This document shows, piece by piece, positions 1 through 12,219 of a DNA stretch of 64,000 nucleotides. Position numbers and translations under genes: made by a program. Under the pieces are notes generated by a model. That model saw only the letters and a list, made by a program, of their open reading frames with translations. It made no database searches and was not told the DNA's origin. Location: the NCBI RefSeq assembly GCF_020497125.1, contig NC_059079.1, forward strand, positions 9,455,053 to 9,519,052, written 5' to 3'. Source of the stretch: Mauremys mutica (lineage: Eukaryota > Chordata > Testudines > Geoemydidae). Positions within the stretch are counted from its first letter, which is position 1, and the number at the start of each line of letters is the position of its first letter.

Positions 1-1106
1 CCCCACATGGATAACATATTCCTCCTCGGTTTGACAAAAGTACAAATATCTACCCCCTCCAGTAACCTATCTGAAAGGTATCTGAGGCCACTTTGCGGCC
101 AGAAGATAAAACCAAGAATTCAAAGATCCCCAATGGGGGATAAATGTAGATTTAAGCCTGGCCTCAGTTTCCAAAGGGACCTGCTAATAATCCTAAGCGA
201 GATCAGTTGTGATAAGATATTGTTCCCCAGATCAGTTTCCACCTCTATAGGAGACAACCCCTTCTGCTTTCAAACCCAAAATCTTTTCCTGTAAGTTGGA
301 GGGGTGGGGGGTCACTTCAAACGTAAGGAGCAAAGGCATTTTAAATGGTTCATGAGCCCCACAGTCTGTCTATCCACTTGGCTGTAGTCTTCTAGGGCTT
401 TCTCTCTGAGCAAGGGGATTAGAAAATAGAAACAATCTATGGGGTCTACCCAATTTAAGGCACATGCCTTCTCAAAGGCTGAGAGATAGGAATCAGTATC
501 CTAGATACACCCCCTTCCCCTTGGCATCTATGCCCCTCCCCACAAGGAATTAGTGTTCTGTGTTCTATCCCCAGCTTCTAGATCATTAGATCCCTGGCTC
601 CTCCATTGCACAAAGGTCCAGTTTATACCAGCACTGCCTCAATGCCAGTGTTGCTGCTCCCAGTCAGTCTTCCTCTCATAGACCAGGTCCCACCGCTCCA
701 GAACTCTTCTCACCACTGGATCATCTGTGGTGCCATCTCCTTGGTCCTCCACCTGCCCTGTAGGAGAAGAGGAAACCACCTCAAGGTGCTGGTACCCTAT
801 TCTGCCTCTGGTCATCTGAGTGCAGCCAGGTCTGACTTGAAGATCAGCCATGGGCAGACCTCCTTGCGAGCATGTGCTGTCAGGAAACAATTCTTCTCCC
901 CAATCCTGTCTTCTTTCTCCCCTCCCCCGCCACCTTAGCCATACATGAATCAGGAGGCTTCTCACACTTGGCCATATCTAAAAGAATTAATGCTTGAATC
1001 TCTTCCAGCTCATCAAAATGGGCCTGCCAGGTGCCATCATAGTCTTCAGGAAGCATTATTTTTCCTCACAATTCAGAGTCTACAGGGAGTCATCATTACC
1101 TTAGAT
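1..1106. other. 3' flank, no gene recognised
   Basis: No coding exon, RNA gene or clear mobile element is recognised here. Short open frames exist on both strands around 606-965, but they overlap one another and show no domain or codon signal. The sequence ends at the TIR of the MITE beginning at 1107. Confidence 0.5.
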
Positions 1107-1229
1107 TAGGGTGACCAGATAGCAACTGTGAAAAAATAGGACAGGGGGTGGGGGTAATAGGCACCTATATAAGAAAAAGTCCCAAAAAACAGGATTGTCC
1201 CTTTAAAAATAGGACATCTGGTCACCCTA
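1107..1229. mobile_element. hAT-like MITE, copy 1 of a 123-bp family
   Basis: A 123-bp palindromic-ended element. It begins TAGGGTGACCAGAT and ends with the reverse complement ATCTGGTCACCCTA. The flanking 8-mers CCTTAGAT (1099-1106) and CCTAAGTT (1230-1237) match at 6 of 8 positions, as expected of an old 8-bp hAT target duplication. A second copy of the family is at 48647-48769. It has no coding capacity and would have been moved by an autonomous hAT transposase elsewhere. Confidence 0.8.
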
Positions 1230-1804
1230 CCTAAGTTAAGATTCTAGTATCCACATCTAAGATAAACCAATACTTCTCAAAACAGCATGCCAAACTGAGA
1301 TAACCCAAACCTATATGTCTAATCAGAGTCGTGTCTGTATTGTGTACCCAATTCACACCTGGTATAAACAGGCATAGCTTCACTGAAGCAAACATTAGAA
1401 TGCCCATGTGGTGTATCCTAGGTTTTATGTTGCTAGATTTCTTATAATTAGGTCAGGATGGCACGTTGGGGGCAGGCCTGTTACTGCCTCTTGGCACTTC
1501 TGGATGCAGTGTGTGTTTTTATCTCACTGGATGTACTTGCTCTTGTGCAATTTGCAGTTAAGTGTTACAGAAATATCTTTTACCCGCTTCAGCTGGTGAC
1601 TACACCATTCTCCTACATTATGGTCTAGTGTCTAATCTATTTTAGTTCTTATACAGCAGCCAGTACTGTTCTCCAAACCTCAAAGTCCTCATATGACTCT
1701 CTTTAAAACATCTATTGCAGTCTAGTCCCCTCTTATTATTTTTTCCCTTGCTGACTATGGGAAGCTCTTAAAGCCTTCTTCATGCAGACACCTTATAACA
1801 GTAA
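1230..1804. other. Intergenic, nothing recognised
   Basis: AT-rich sequence between the MITE and the solo LTR. No exon, promoter or repeat is recognised. Confidence 0.4.
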
Positions 1805-1809
1805 TACTC

Positions 1810-2929
1810 TGTGACATTGCACTCTATATGATTTTATGAACGTATGCTGATGAGTGTGAACATAATGTAACTAAAATATGCTTCTTGCTAAAGGTCTCTT
1901 GTAAGGTATCATTACAAAGCTTATAATCTACTGAGTGTGTTCATCCTATTTGTATAAATGTATCGAGAAACTAGAAATATGAAATATAACTCTGAGGGCC
2001 TATTGTAATTATGCAAAGCGTGGGCCATTAATGGTGGTTTGGAATCTTGATGGCTCCCATTAACCAGGACAATTGACTGTAGATGGCTCTGTTTTACTTG
2101 TAAGTCTTCCTGTATATCTGTGTGCTGGCAAGTGGGTAATGAAGTCCTGAACTGGACTCCATCTATAACCTGGTGCTTTTCCATTGAGAAGGAGTGGGTG
2201 GGAACCCAGAGAGGGACAAAGGATTCCCGCCTTATGCAAAAGATATATAAGTGGGTGGAACAGAACAAAAGGGGCAGCCATCATGAGAAATCCCCTAGCT
2301 ACCACCTGATCTGGAACAAGAGCTGGACCAGGGGAAAGGATTATGCCCAGACTAGGAAGGCGTCCAGTCTGTGAAATAAACTTATTGAAACATCTCTGAG
2401 GATGAGATTTTATTTGTATTCAGTTTTATTACTATACTAGGCTTAGACTTGCATGTTTTATTTTATTTTGCTTGGTAATTCATTTTGTCTGTCTGCTATT
2501 GCTTGGAACCTCTTAAATCCTACTTTCTGTATTTAATAAAATCACTTTCTACTTACTAATTAACCCAGAGTATGTATTAATACTGGGGAGGGGCAAACAG
2601 CTGTGTGTTATAGAGGGCGAACAATTTATGAGTTTACCCTGTATACGTTTTAAACAGGGTAAAACGGATTTATTTGGGGTTTGGACCCCATTGGGAGTTG
2701 GGCATCTGAGTGTTAAAGACAGGCACACTTCTTAAATTGCTTTCAGTTAAGTCTGCAGCTTTAGGGCACGTGGTTCAGACCCTGGGTCAGTGTTGGAGCA
2801 GACTGGCATGTCTGGCTCAACAAGACAGGGTGCTGGAGCCCCAAGCTGGCAGGGAAAGCAGGGGCAGAAGTAGTCTTGGCACATCAGTTGGCAGTTCCCA
2901 AGGGGGTTTCTGTGATCCAGCCTGTCACA
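1810..2929 (+). mobile_element. Solo LTR of an LTR retroelement/ERV
   Basis: The 1,120-bp element starts TGTGACATTG and ends CCTGTCACA, giving the 5'-TG...CA-3' termini and short inverted ends typical of an LTR. It is flanked by a perfect 5-bp target duplication, TACTC (1805-1809 and 2930-2934). A polyadenylation signal AATAAA near 2535 sets the orientation as plus. No gag, pol or env sequence is attached, so this is a solo LTR left by recombination between the two LTRs of a former provirus or retrotransposon. The family resembles a common chelonian LTR from memory. Whether it is ERV or Gypsy-type cannot be decided here. Confidence 0.8.
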
Positions 2930-2934
2930 TACTC

Positions 2935-5770
2935 AGACCTCAGTAGTTCAAGAGTCAAATTAATAATCAACATTATTCAAAAAAGCCACAGTAGTGTGAA
3001 TTCATTGTTTCATTTACTAATATATAGAGATATAGACAGAGAAATTATTCTCACAGCAAAATGACCAAGTATTATTATTATATCAACTACAATTGGTTAA
3101 TAACATAGTAAAAGCATCCTGGTGTCTAATCATTAAATCACCCAGTGTTTTAATATCCTACGCTGCAAAGAGCCACAGGAGACACATTGCTGGCTCCCCA
3201 GCCTCAGTCTGAGTATCAGAGCCTTATAATCTTCAGATACCTCTTGTAGCCCTTGCCAGCACCCCTTTAATAACCTGAATACCCTCACTTACATTTTTGG
3301 TGCCTAGTGCTAGCCACCATAGCCTAAGCACACTCATCACCTTGTTTTTTTGTAATTCAAGCTATCTAGGTACTTACATAGCCCCCACCACCAATATATC
3401 TGAGTTCTGCTCCTGCCTCTTTCCAGACAAACTATTCAGAGACGGGCTTCAAGTGAAACAGCCAGTGATGTATGCACAGCATTCATCCCCTACAGCTTGT
3501 GCAGCAGCTTCACCAGACTCCGGGGGCGCTACAGCTCCTAAGCCCAGCAAGGGAGACACCACTTATGTCCATGGCCCAGCAGCCTACTGCTCTTTCACTT
3601 TCTCTCACCTCTTTCCACTTCCTTCTGGTGCCTTTGTGCCTTCTGAGTTAATGAGGTGATTCGTTTTGTAATGCTCGCCAGCCCACCTTCAATCGCTCAG
3701 TCTGGCACAGTTCCCATATCCAGTTTTGCAAGGGGCAACTAATTGCAGTAGCAGTGACCAGAGTGCTGGCTCAGCGGGTATGGCCCAGTACTCTGGGCAC
3801 GTCTACACTTCCAACGCTGCATCGGCACAGCCGCACGCCGCAGAGCTAAAGTGATGACATTCCTGCACTGACCAGAGAGCATCTCCAGTCAGGGTAGTTA
3901 ATCCACCTGCAGGAGAAGCTCTCCCGCAGACATAGCACTGTCTACACCTGTGGTTAGGTCGCTGCTCAGGGGTGTGGACATAGTTATACCAGCATAAGTC
4001 TGCAGTGTACCCTTTTTGCAGCTCCCTTACCCTGGAGACACTCTTCCAATTACTACATACCCCAAAGATTCTCTCCTCTATTTCTTCACCTCTAACACTA
4101 TTGAAGGTTTAATTTACTTTCAGGTTTGCTTTCTCCAGCAGTATCCGCTTACATTTATATTAAATTCCACGATCCAGCTCTCTCCCCATTTACTCACTCG
4201 TCTTAACTTCTCTCACAGCTTGGCAATGTCCTTATTATTAAGGCTCCTGTCAATACTTTGTATCTCAAACTGCATGTCTAAAGCACAAATATATCAGAGC
4301 CCTCAGAAACTCACCTGTCATCTTCTGTCAGGAGAATTCTTTGCATTTATCCTTCCCCACCCTAGGAACATGGGAAATACCAATATTGGAGCTGGCTGAA
4401 AATGATGTTGCATAAAAATAGCTTTTAAAAATTAATTTTTGCAATTTTCTTTTAAAAAGTGGGAATTTTCCCAATGTTTAAGTGAAAAAATCAAAATCAA
4501 AGCTGAACATTTTCAGGTTTTAGTTTTCGTTTGTTCCCCTTTCTCTCTGTTTTCCCCCCTGCCACTACTACACTTTTCCTTTTTTGCCACTGAAAAAGAG
4601 GTAGAAAGGAAGAAAAAGAGAAGAAAAAACAAAAAAAATTACTGTTTCAAAAATCCAAAAAAATAGCTTTAACTTTGTGTCAAAAAATTTTGAAATATCT
4701 ATTTTTTTCACTAATTTTCCAATTTTAATTTTAAAAGGTTTAGAATGAAAAACGTTGAGGCGCTCTAATTAATATGCATACCAATGGCACTTTGCGCCAG
4801 ATTCATCTCTGATGTAACTCCACTAATGGGTTCCTTACTTCTGTAGCAATCTAACACAGCCAGTCTTTTGGGTGTGCTGAAACTCAGCCAAATGCTGGAA
4901 ATCGTGAGTTCACATGGCACGAACAACGGTGATTTCACAAGCATTTTTCCCTAGCAGTAGCTCACAAATAGTGACCAAAGGAGCCATTGCTGGTGGTTCC
5001 TGAGCTGACTAGTCACAACGTGCTGGCTCCGCCTTTTTTCCATATTAAAATATGTTACATACTTTCCTGGTATTATTTTTGCTTATAAGCAATTGCTGTG
5101 GGTGCCATAGGGGAGTTACCAGCTCACAAATGAAACAGGTGTCCACCTGTTTGGGAATGGGGGAGGGATCTACATGATCAGGAATAGGAAGGGAAATTTC
5201 TGTTGAATGGCAAGGGAGATGTGAGAAAATCTCGCTATTCGGTTGTGATCCACCACACTATGAAGCAAATACCCGGCGAGGAAGATACCTGCGCTCATAG
5301 TCATTGGTGAGGGAACGGGAGAGGAGAAAGGCTTCTGTCTGCAGTTATTGTTTTCACCAAATTCACAGCACTGACATCCACATCAAACTAGGAGGCAGCT
5401 GTATTTACTCAAATTCTGCTCGATGTTATAAGGCTCCAGTGTCTGGGGTTGCGCCGTGGGTAAGTGTGAGGATAGTTTTACAGGCCAGAAGATCAGAAAA
5501 TCACCACGCGGTGGGGGGTCTGTGACACCTGAAATGTATTGGGCCGCCTCAGGCGGCATGTGTGAAAGTGACTTGCTCTCCCGATGCCTAAGATCGATGC
5601 GTTCATCACACACTGTAAAAAGCGGGGCCAGCAGGTGGATGTCCCGGCGCTGGGAGGCTAAAATCTGTGACAGTGATTGATAATCGACACCCGTTTCCCC
5701 CTCTCTAGTTTAAGACAACGCTGGGCTTCCCGGCGGTTTCCATGTCAAGCACACTAGGCATAAAATCATG
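2935..5770. other. Intergenic; one MITE-like segment, otherwise nothing
   Basis: No gene is recognised. About 3795-4015 contains the motif GTCTACAC and resembles a diffuse family of reptile MITEs also seen near 26950, 44580 and 47140. An A/T-rich low-complexity stretch lies at about 4430-4740. Short open frames show no domain. Confidence 0.4.
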
Positions 5771-6650
5771 ACAAGTATTTGCCCTGCTACTCCTGCCAGG
5801 CATTACAACAGGGTCCCGCCGCAGGCATCACCGGGCTGCGCTGCCCAGAATCATTCCCCCAGCAGGGATACGCGAACTGCGCTGCGCGGCCTGTAACGTG
5901 CGCAGGAATGATCCACCCCACGTTTGCAATCACCAAAGCTAGTGCGTGCGGGTTCCCCAGGCGCCAGATCCGGCTTGGTGGGGACAGGTGGATTATGGAG
6001 AGGGGGTTACGAGCGACTTGCCTGAACTGCCAGCAAACAAGGCCAATGGTGTAGCTCGCAAGTCCTGTCTCCCGCCTAGAGGAAGGGAAGTTGAGGCTGC
6101 TGCTGCCCTGGAGGATTTCAGAGCCCTCGAGTTGCCGGGCTCCTTCCAAGAGGCGGAATTATTTGGTCACCGTTAAAATGAATGAATCCCCCTTCCAGGC
6201 AGGGCCAGCGCGCGCGCTTTCCTCGCCTCTTGCGCTTCGCTGCGCGGCACGGCGCGGCGTTTGCACCAAGTTTCCCCGCCAGGAGGGTTTGCCGTTGTGC
6301 CCGCTCGGAAGTTCTTCTGGCCCTTTCCCCCTGTAACTTCTGCGCTGACTTTAGGCCAGCGGCGCCTCGCAGCTGACTGAAAATACCCCGCAGGCTCCCA
6401 CATGCAGCGGAAAGCTCTGCCGGGCCAAGGCGCTGCTTCCCTCGGAAGGCGTGTTGGGAATGGCGGGGTGAGCTGCCCATGCCTGGAGGGGGAATACCCC
6501 ACCCTGGGTTTACAGACCGCCTGCGGCAGAATAAGCACTCGCGGCCGGGCGCCCACCCTGCAGTGCGCGCTGCTTAGCACCGCCACGGGGCTCGCCGCGA
6601 CACGGGTTCATGCCGCGCCCGCCCGCCCGGGATACGCAGAAAATTGGGCC
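5770..6650. promoter_or_regulatory. CpG island 3' of DMRTA2
   Basis: A GC- and CpG-dense block in otherwise AT-rich sequence. It is densest at about 6200-6280 and 6530-6630, where many CpG dinucleotides are adjacent. It begins about 3.3 kb beyond the DMRTA2 stop codon. Many mutually overlapping open frames occur on both strands, as expected from low stop-codon density in GC-rich DNA. No coding exon is recognised. It may be a promoter, an enhancer, or part of a Polycomb-marked developmental domain. Confidence 0.5.
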
Positions 6651-8640
6651 CCTAAGAACCGGCAAAAGGGGGGGAACTGCAGGGCAGGTTAATACGGGAG
6701 TTTCTAACTCCCCCTTCTCCCGTTCCTGCTGCCAGTCCCCAAGCCCGTATTTAAAAGGGTGGGTTGTCCTGACCCCCCCAGGACACAGTCCCACCAAGCT
6801 GCCGGCGGCTGGAGAGCAGGTTTGTGTTCCGCCTAGGTGAAGGAATGTCATTTCGCTACTAAATGGTTAGTCTAATTTGTTCTTTATTATGCTGTGGATT
6901 AGGGCTGATTCCTATTAAACACAAGTGCAGTTAATATGACTGCGGGACGTGTCCTACTGTATGTACCGCAGCCTCTGTTCCAGCCCCACCGCTTCCTGCA
7001 ACCAGCGGATTAAGATTTAATTAACAGGGAAGTTTGCTAGCGCTCGCTTCCAGCCTCTCTCTGCCTCACAAATAATTTATACTCCGCTCCGCGAATTTTT
7101 TATTCAGGAGCAAGTATTTAATTTCATTCTAAAGGGGAGCTGAATATTTCACGCCTTGCCCCAGGCTTCCAGAGAGGAACCTGTGTGCAGCAGCTTCAAA
7201 CTCAACTCTTGGGGGATTATTTTTTTGTCCAGGCGGGGAATTACTTCAATGGGGACAATGTATCAGCTTTTTTTTTAAGTTAACAGCCTAAACTATCCCT
7301 ATGAAATTTAATCATCATGATCCCCATTGTGGGCTGTATAAACCCAGGCTCGAGCAAACCTCCAAGAAACAGCAACAATTCTGATAAATTGTCCGGCTCG
7401 GCTAACTACACAAGAATGGCTTTTATAATTAAAAAGGGAGCTGAGTTAAACCAACACCTCCTAAGCCCCTCTCAACAAGGCTAGAAAGGGAGAAATGTGG
7501 CAACCTGGTTGCTTGAAATAGCAGTTCTTTGTAGCCCATTCATAATCCCAGATATGGAAACTCATCCTGGGGAAAGTCAGCTGCCAAAAAAAAAAGTTTA
7601 TTCAGATGCTCAAAGTCCATCTTTTTTTTTTCCAGTCTACAATAACCCTGGCACTTTATAACCAAACAGACAACTCCTTTTCCAATTAAAGTGGAATTAG
7701 GAAACTCAATCAAATTAGCTCACTATTAAAGCCCTTCTTTATTAAACCGTTTTATTGTAGTAATATTAAGTTTCACCCACTCTTGGAACACGAGACTTTA
7801 AAAAGTTCCCCTTGTGATATTGATTTGGCTGCTGTCGGGTTGGAGCGGGGTCAGAAGTATTTACCTAGGTGTAATCTGTCCTATTTACTCCCCAAAAGAA
7901 CAATCTTAAAATTGTTGCCAACCTGATCAATTGCGAAAGGCAACGAAGAATCGCACGGTACTCGCTCTGGTTCTTTGATTTTACCCCTGGGCTTCTTTCA
8001 ATAACCATGAAGACACACAGTTCGTCTCATACACACCAATATATTAACTGGTTTATAGGAACAGCACTGTCAGTTTCAAGCCAATGTTTACACAGTTATA
8101 TTTGAAGTGAGAAAGTAAACAGTCCAGCTGTGCCACAGAACAGTTTGGTGGGATTAGGTTTCCATACCAACCAACTTTAGGAGCTTTTACAGTCTTAATT
8201 CAACCATGCACTGAACTTATTCTTTGTGAGTAATAGTTTTCCTGGGCCAAACGCTCCCAGGACAGATAAGAAAAGTCCCCCCGCCCTCCCCAATCACTTT
8301 TTTTTTTTGGAGGATCGGGGCATTGTACGAAGCTATTGCTGACGCTCTTTCTTATATTCAGTGAAAGAAGAAAAACAGCATATTTCTTCTATTTGCCTTG
8401 AAGAATAATCGGACGCTATGTTGCCAATGCGATTGATAATAGTGCCGTTCGTGTACCCTTCCTCCTGAAATTAAAGGGCGTTTTAAGACATCAGGATCGG
8501 TCCCAATATAAAATTAATTCGAGTTTTTTAAAAAAAACCACAAGCTGATTTTGTTTTGCCCGATTTGATTCCGTAACAGAATTTTGCTATTTAAACAACT
8601 TGTCTTTAATATTATTTATTTGCCCGTTTCTTATCTTGAT
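6650..8640. other. AT-rich non-coding flank of DMRTA2
   Basis: No coding sequence is recognised. The segment is rich in TAAT/ATTA homeodomain-type cores and lacks recognisable transposons, unlike the other AT-rich parts of the window. That fits a conserved regulatory flank of a developmental transcription factor, but conservation could not be tested. Confidence 0.35.
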
Positions 8641-8950
8641 CATATAGAAGCAATTAAAATCTGCAATCATCAAATGAAAAGAAATGGTTCCCCTTTCGTC
8701 GCTGCAGTCGCAGGATGATCCAGCATCTATATGCAGCAACGAACACAATTATTTTAACAATACTCTTTGCCTTTCCCTGGGATAATGTCAGATTGTCTAA
8801 ATACGGGGAAGAAATCAGCAAGCCCCAAACTAGAAAATCCCCTAAAAATGCACTTGAGAAGTTTTTTTCTAAACAAATAAAAAATGAAGAATTAGAAATT
8901 AAATTATTTGACATTTTGATGGAAAAGTACATTTCTGGATGCTGCGTTTC

Positions 8951-8954
<4 letters not shown>

Positions 8955-8983
<29 letters not shown>
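8955..8983. repeat. (TG)n microsatellite
   Basis: An uninterrupted TG dinucleotide tract of about 29 bp. Confidence 0.95.
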
Positions 8984-8986
<3 letters not shown>

Positions 8987-9175
8987 AAATGTCTACTTCA
9001 GATTGTCTGCTTCAACCACGATATAAAATTTAATAAACAGGTTCAGAAAGTTCCTAAATTATTTGCATTAATCTGCCTTGAATATTGACTTTGCTTGTTA
9101 ACTGGGTTTGCCAAAACATTGTTCCATAAAATATCATTTGCCATTTGTAAGACTGATTTTTAATAGAAAATAACA

Positions 9176-9181
9176 TTTATT
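9176..9181 (-). terminator. Candidate DMRTA2 polyadenylation signal
   Basis: AATAAA on the minus strand, about 790 nt past the DMRTA2 stop codon. This is a plausible 3' UTR length. Other AATAAA candidates on this strand lie further out, near 8617 and 7738, so the true end is undecided. Confidence 0.4.
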
Positions 9182-9550
9182 TCTAGTATTTCTATGAAAT
9201 GGAAACACAGAAAGTAATTGTTAGAAACGGTAAGAAGTTTGCTACATTGGAACCAGAAAGCAATTTTCTTGCAGATCACAAATGAAGAGGCTCATTAAAC
9301 CGTTATACAGCATTGGCGGCTGGGTCCTACGGACAGTTACAAATATATCTACTTTCCAATGTTATATACAGGTTATAACATTTCTTGGAAGGGGTGGGCG
9401 GGAAGGCTTTTCAATTTTACAATATATTTAATCTATATACCTGGTAAGTATTACAATGAGAGCTGTCTAACCTTTAGCTTTAATACCAAGTTCACCTACA
9501 AGTTACATTAATAACTTAGATTTCCATTTTATAACATTATACACTTGCTA

Positions 9551-9617
9551 GTATACATATATATATAAATATATGTATATGTATGTGTGTGTGTGTGTAT
9601 ATATATACACACACCTG
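9551..9617. repeat. Compound TA/TG microsatellite
   Basis: Alternating TA, TG and CA dinucleotide runs. They lie inside the inferred DMRTA2 3' UTR if the signal at 9176 is used. Confidence 0.85.
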
Positions 9618-9972
9618 ACAATTCACCAAGGAGATCCATGCTTATGGCCATAAGCAACAAAGAGAGTGACAAACATCTCAACAATGAAAGTGCACCTTTA
9701 TAACCTTTTTTTTTTAATACACCTATTATTTGTCAGCTTTGCCCGACCCTCTGTTCCGTGCAGCAGGGGTCTGCGCCCTGCCCGACCATGGAATGGGCCG
9801 GAAGGGGGGCGAATCAGTCGGTGTCCATATAGTCCCCCCCTCTTTCTCTCGCTCTCTCTGCAGGGAGTCCCTGGGGGGGGCAGCCCTGCCCTTGGCTGCA
9901 AGGCCTGAGCTGGGCCGCGAGGAGGGAGCGTGTCCGTGGCGGCCGGGCGCCGCTCCCCAGCAGGGGCTCCGC

Positions 9973-10847
9973 CTATTGCTTCTCGGGGGTGTTGTTGAGC
10001 ACGGGCCCGTAGAGGCCGCTGGAGTAGACCTGCTCCTTGTGCACGGCGGAGCGGTCCCGCATGAGGTCGCTGAAGGCGTAGTCCATGGGCGGCCGGAAGC
10101 CCAGCGTGGGCATGAGGCCGGCGGTGGAGTAGGGGGCCATGAAGGCCAGTCCGCGGCTGTGCGCCGAGTAGGCCAGGCGCAGCGGGTTGAGGCCCAGGTG
10201 GGTGCCCAGCGGGTAGGCCCCGGCCTCGGCGCCGAAGTGGCCGGCGTTGGGCTGCAGCGGCGAGAAGGCGGAGCGGCTGCCCAGCGTGCCGATGGCCGGG
10301 CTCATGGTGCCGGCGATCAGGGGCCGGTGGTGGGCGGCGGCGGCGGCGGCGGCCGGGCTGGGCTGCAGGGCGCCGTCCCGGGCCCAGCTCTCCTCGGGCC
10401 CCTTGTCCGGGCCGCGGTTGTTGAGGATCTGCTCGATGGCCTGCACCACGTCCCCGCCGCAGCCCTGCAGCACCAGCTCCAGCACGCTGCGCCGGTGCGC
10501 CGGGAAGACCCGCGTCAGGATGTCGATGGGAGTCCGCTGGCGGCCGCCGGCCGAGGGCGACGGGTCCTGCTCGTCCTTCTCCGCCTCCGAGCCCGAGTCC
10601 GAGCCCAGCGGGCTGATGGAGCCCGGGCTCTCCTCCCCCTCCTTCGGCCCCTTGGAGACGGGCGAGCTCAGGAAGGACTCGCCGTCCCCGTTCTCCGAGC
10701 CCGAGCCGTGGCGAGCTTCGGGGGAGGAGGTGCCCGGCACCGACTCCCCGTCCGGAGACAGGGGCTTCCCGCCCGCCTGCTGCGCGGTCACCGCCCGGCT
10801 GGGCAGCAGCGTCTTGGGGAACAGGTCGAACTTCTGCAGCTTGGAGT
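9973..10847 (-). CDS. DMRTA2: DMRTA2 (DMRT5) coding exon 2
   Basis: This is the second coding exon of a doublesex/mab-3 related transcription factor that acts in neural and cortical patterning. A polypyrimidine acceptor, CTTTTCCTTGCAG, ends at 10848. The exon joins codon phase 1 of exon 1 (S-D-S-K-L-Q-K) and runs to TAG at 9973-9975. It encodes residues 166-456. In order it contains the conserved [13 protein letters not shown] block, a Ser/Pro/Glu-rich acidic linker, the DMA domain (about residues 270-309: [16 protein letters not shown], then [20 protein letters not shown]), a seven-alanine tract, and the DMRTA2 C-terminus with [25 protein letters not shown] and terminal PEKQ. The 456-residue total is shorter than human DMRTA2 (about 540 from memory), mainly because Ala/Gly-rich linkers are reduced. 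All conserved blocks are intact. DMRTA1 and DMRTA3 (DMRT3) are less likely from the C-terminal sequence. Confidence 0.97.
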
Positions 10848-12219
10848 CTGCAAGGAAAAGCAGGGAGCCCCGTGAGTGCAGGGCCGCAGCCCCACGGAGA
10901 AGGGGCCCTTGGGCCTAGGGAGACATGGGCTGCAACAAAGGCAGATACAGCTCTGGCCACAGGGACCAGAGGATCCCAGCAGCTGGAGGTTGGGTCCCCA
11001 GGCCCCTTCCCACCCACCCTCAGCCGCTTGGATTTCTGCCACTGGAGATACTTGGAGGAACTGAGTATTTTGTCATTTGTTGACACCGTTTTGTGCCTCA
11101 GGACACGGAGAGTGGGGACCAGTCCCTGCCCTGCAGGGCTGCAGGCCTGGACTCTGGCTTGGATTCAGTCCCTCCCCAGAAGGCAACTTTCCAGCCTGAA
11201 GCAAGGAGGTGCCCTCTCTGGCTGTGGACCCAAGATTGAAATCAGTCACTCAATCACCTAGAGTGGGTTTTCCATCAGATGCCCCTCCCCCCATCCCTAT
11301 AAACCAGAGAGGGTGACAGGATTAGGCCAAGAAGGATGGATGGATAAATAGATGTGTATTGGGGTGGATAGATAGGTATAGGGATGGATGGATAGAGGGG
11401 ATGTATAGAGATAGACAGGGCCTATGGGGAGAGAAAGATTGATATAGGGATGGTTGGTTGGTTGGATGGATGGATAGATGTGTATGGGGAGGAAGGGATG
11501 GATGGATAGAGGGGGTGTATGGGGATAGACAGATGGAGTGGCTGGGGATGGATAGTTGGGGTGTATGGAGAGATAGGGAGCGATAGTACAGTATAGGAAC
11601 AGACAGATGGGATGTATGTAGATGGATAGACAGGTGGGGTATATGGGGATGGGGTGTAGGAAGATTAGATGATGTTTATGGGGATGTATGGGGATACATA
11701 GAGGGGGTGTATGCAGCGGGATAAATGGGTGGGTGACAGGGTGTATGGGAATAGGTAGATAGATGGGGTGTACGAGGATGGAGGGGGTGTATGGGGATAG
11801 GTAGATGAGGTGTAGGAGGATGGAGGGGATGTATGGGGATAGATAGAGGGGGTGTAGGGGGAGGGATAAATGGGTGGATGACAGGGTGTATGGGAATAGG
11901 CAGATAGATGGGGTGTAAGGGGATGGAGGGGGTTTAGGGGGATGGATGGGATGTATGGGGAGAGATAGAGGGGGTGTAGGGGGATAGATAGATGGGGAGT
12001 ATGGGGATGGATGAGGTGTAAGGGGATGGAGGGGATGTATGGGGATTGATAGATGGGGTGTAGGGGGATGGAGGGGGTGTAAGGGGATGGAGGGGGTGTA
12101 GGGGGATAGATAGATGGGGTGTAGGGGGCTGGATGGGGTGTACGGGGGTAGGTAGATAGTAGGTAGGTAGATAGACACCCCCCCGCTTAGCTCTCCCGGA
12201 GGGGGGGTCGCTCCCTTAC
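10848..12219 (-). other. DMRTA2: DMRTA2 intron between the coding exons
   Basis: The intron is 1,372 bp with a GT donor (GTAAGG at 12219-12214) and an AG acceptor at 10849-10848. Its 5' part is almost entirely minisatellite. The first coding frame stays open from exon 1 through the minisatellite to a stop at 11297. Confidence 0.93.
11325..12178. repeat. G-rich minisatellite inside the DMRTA2 intron
   Basis: About 850 bp of degenerate tandem units of roughly 19-26 bp built from GGGGTGTA, GGGGATGGA and GATAGATA blocks. All guanine-rich sequence is on the plus strand, which is the template for DMRTA2. Order is highest at about 12050-12130, where G4-5 runs recur every 4-5 bases. The array stops about 40 bp from the exon 1 splice donor. 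Confidence 0.95.

Noticed and set aside
5787..6851. Several 75-137 codon frames
   Set aside because: Mutually overlapping frames in a CpG island, with no recognisable protein.
9730..10875. 381-codon open frame on the plus strand
   Set aside because: Antisense shadow of DMRTA2 exon 2, rich in Gly/Ala/Arg, with no domain.
9698..11086. 462-codon open frame on the minus strand over DMRTA2 exon 2
   Set aside because: Out of frame with the conserved DMRTA2 C-terminus; a shadow frame in GC-rich coding DNA.
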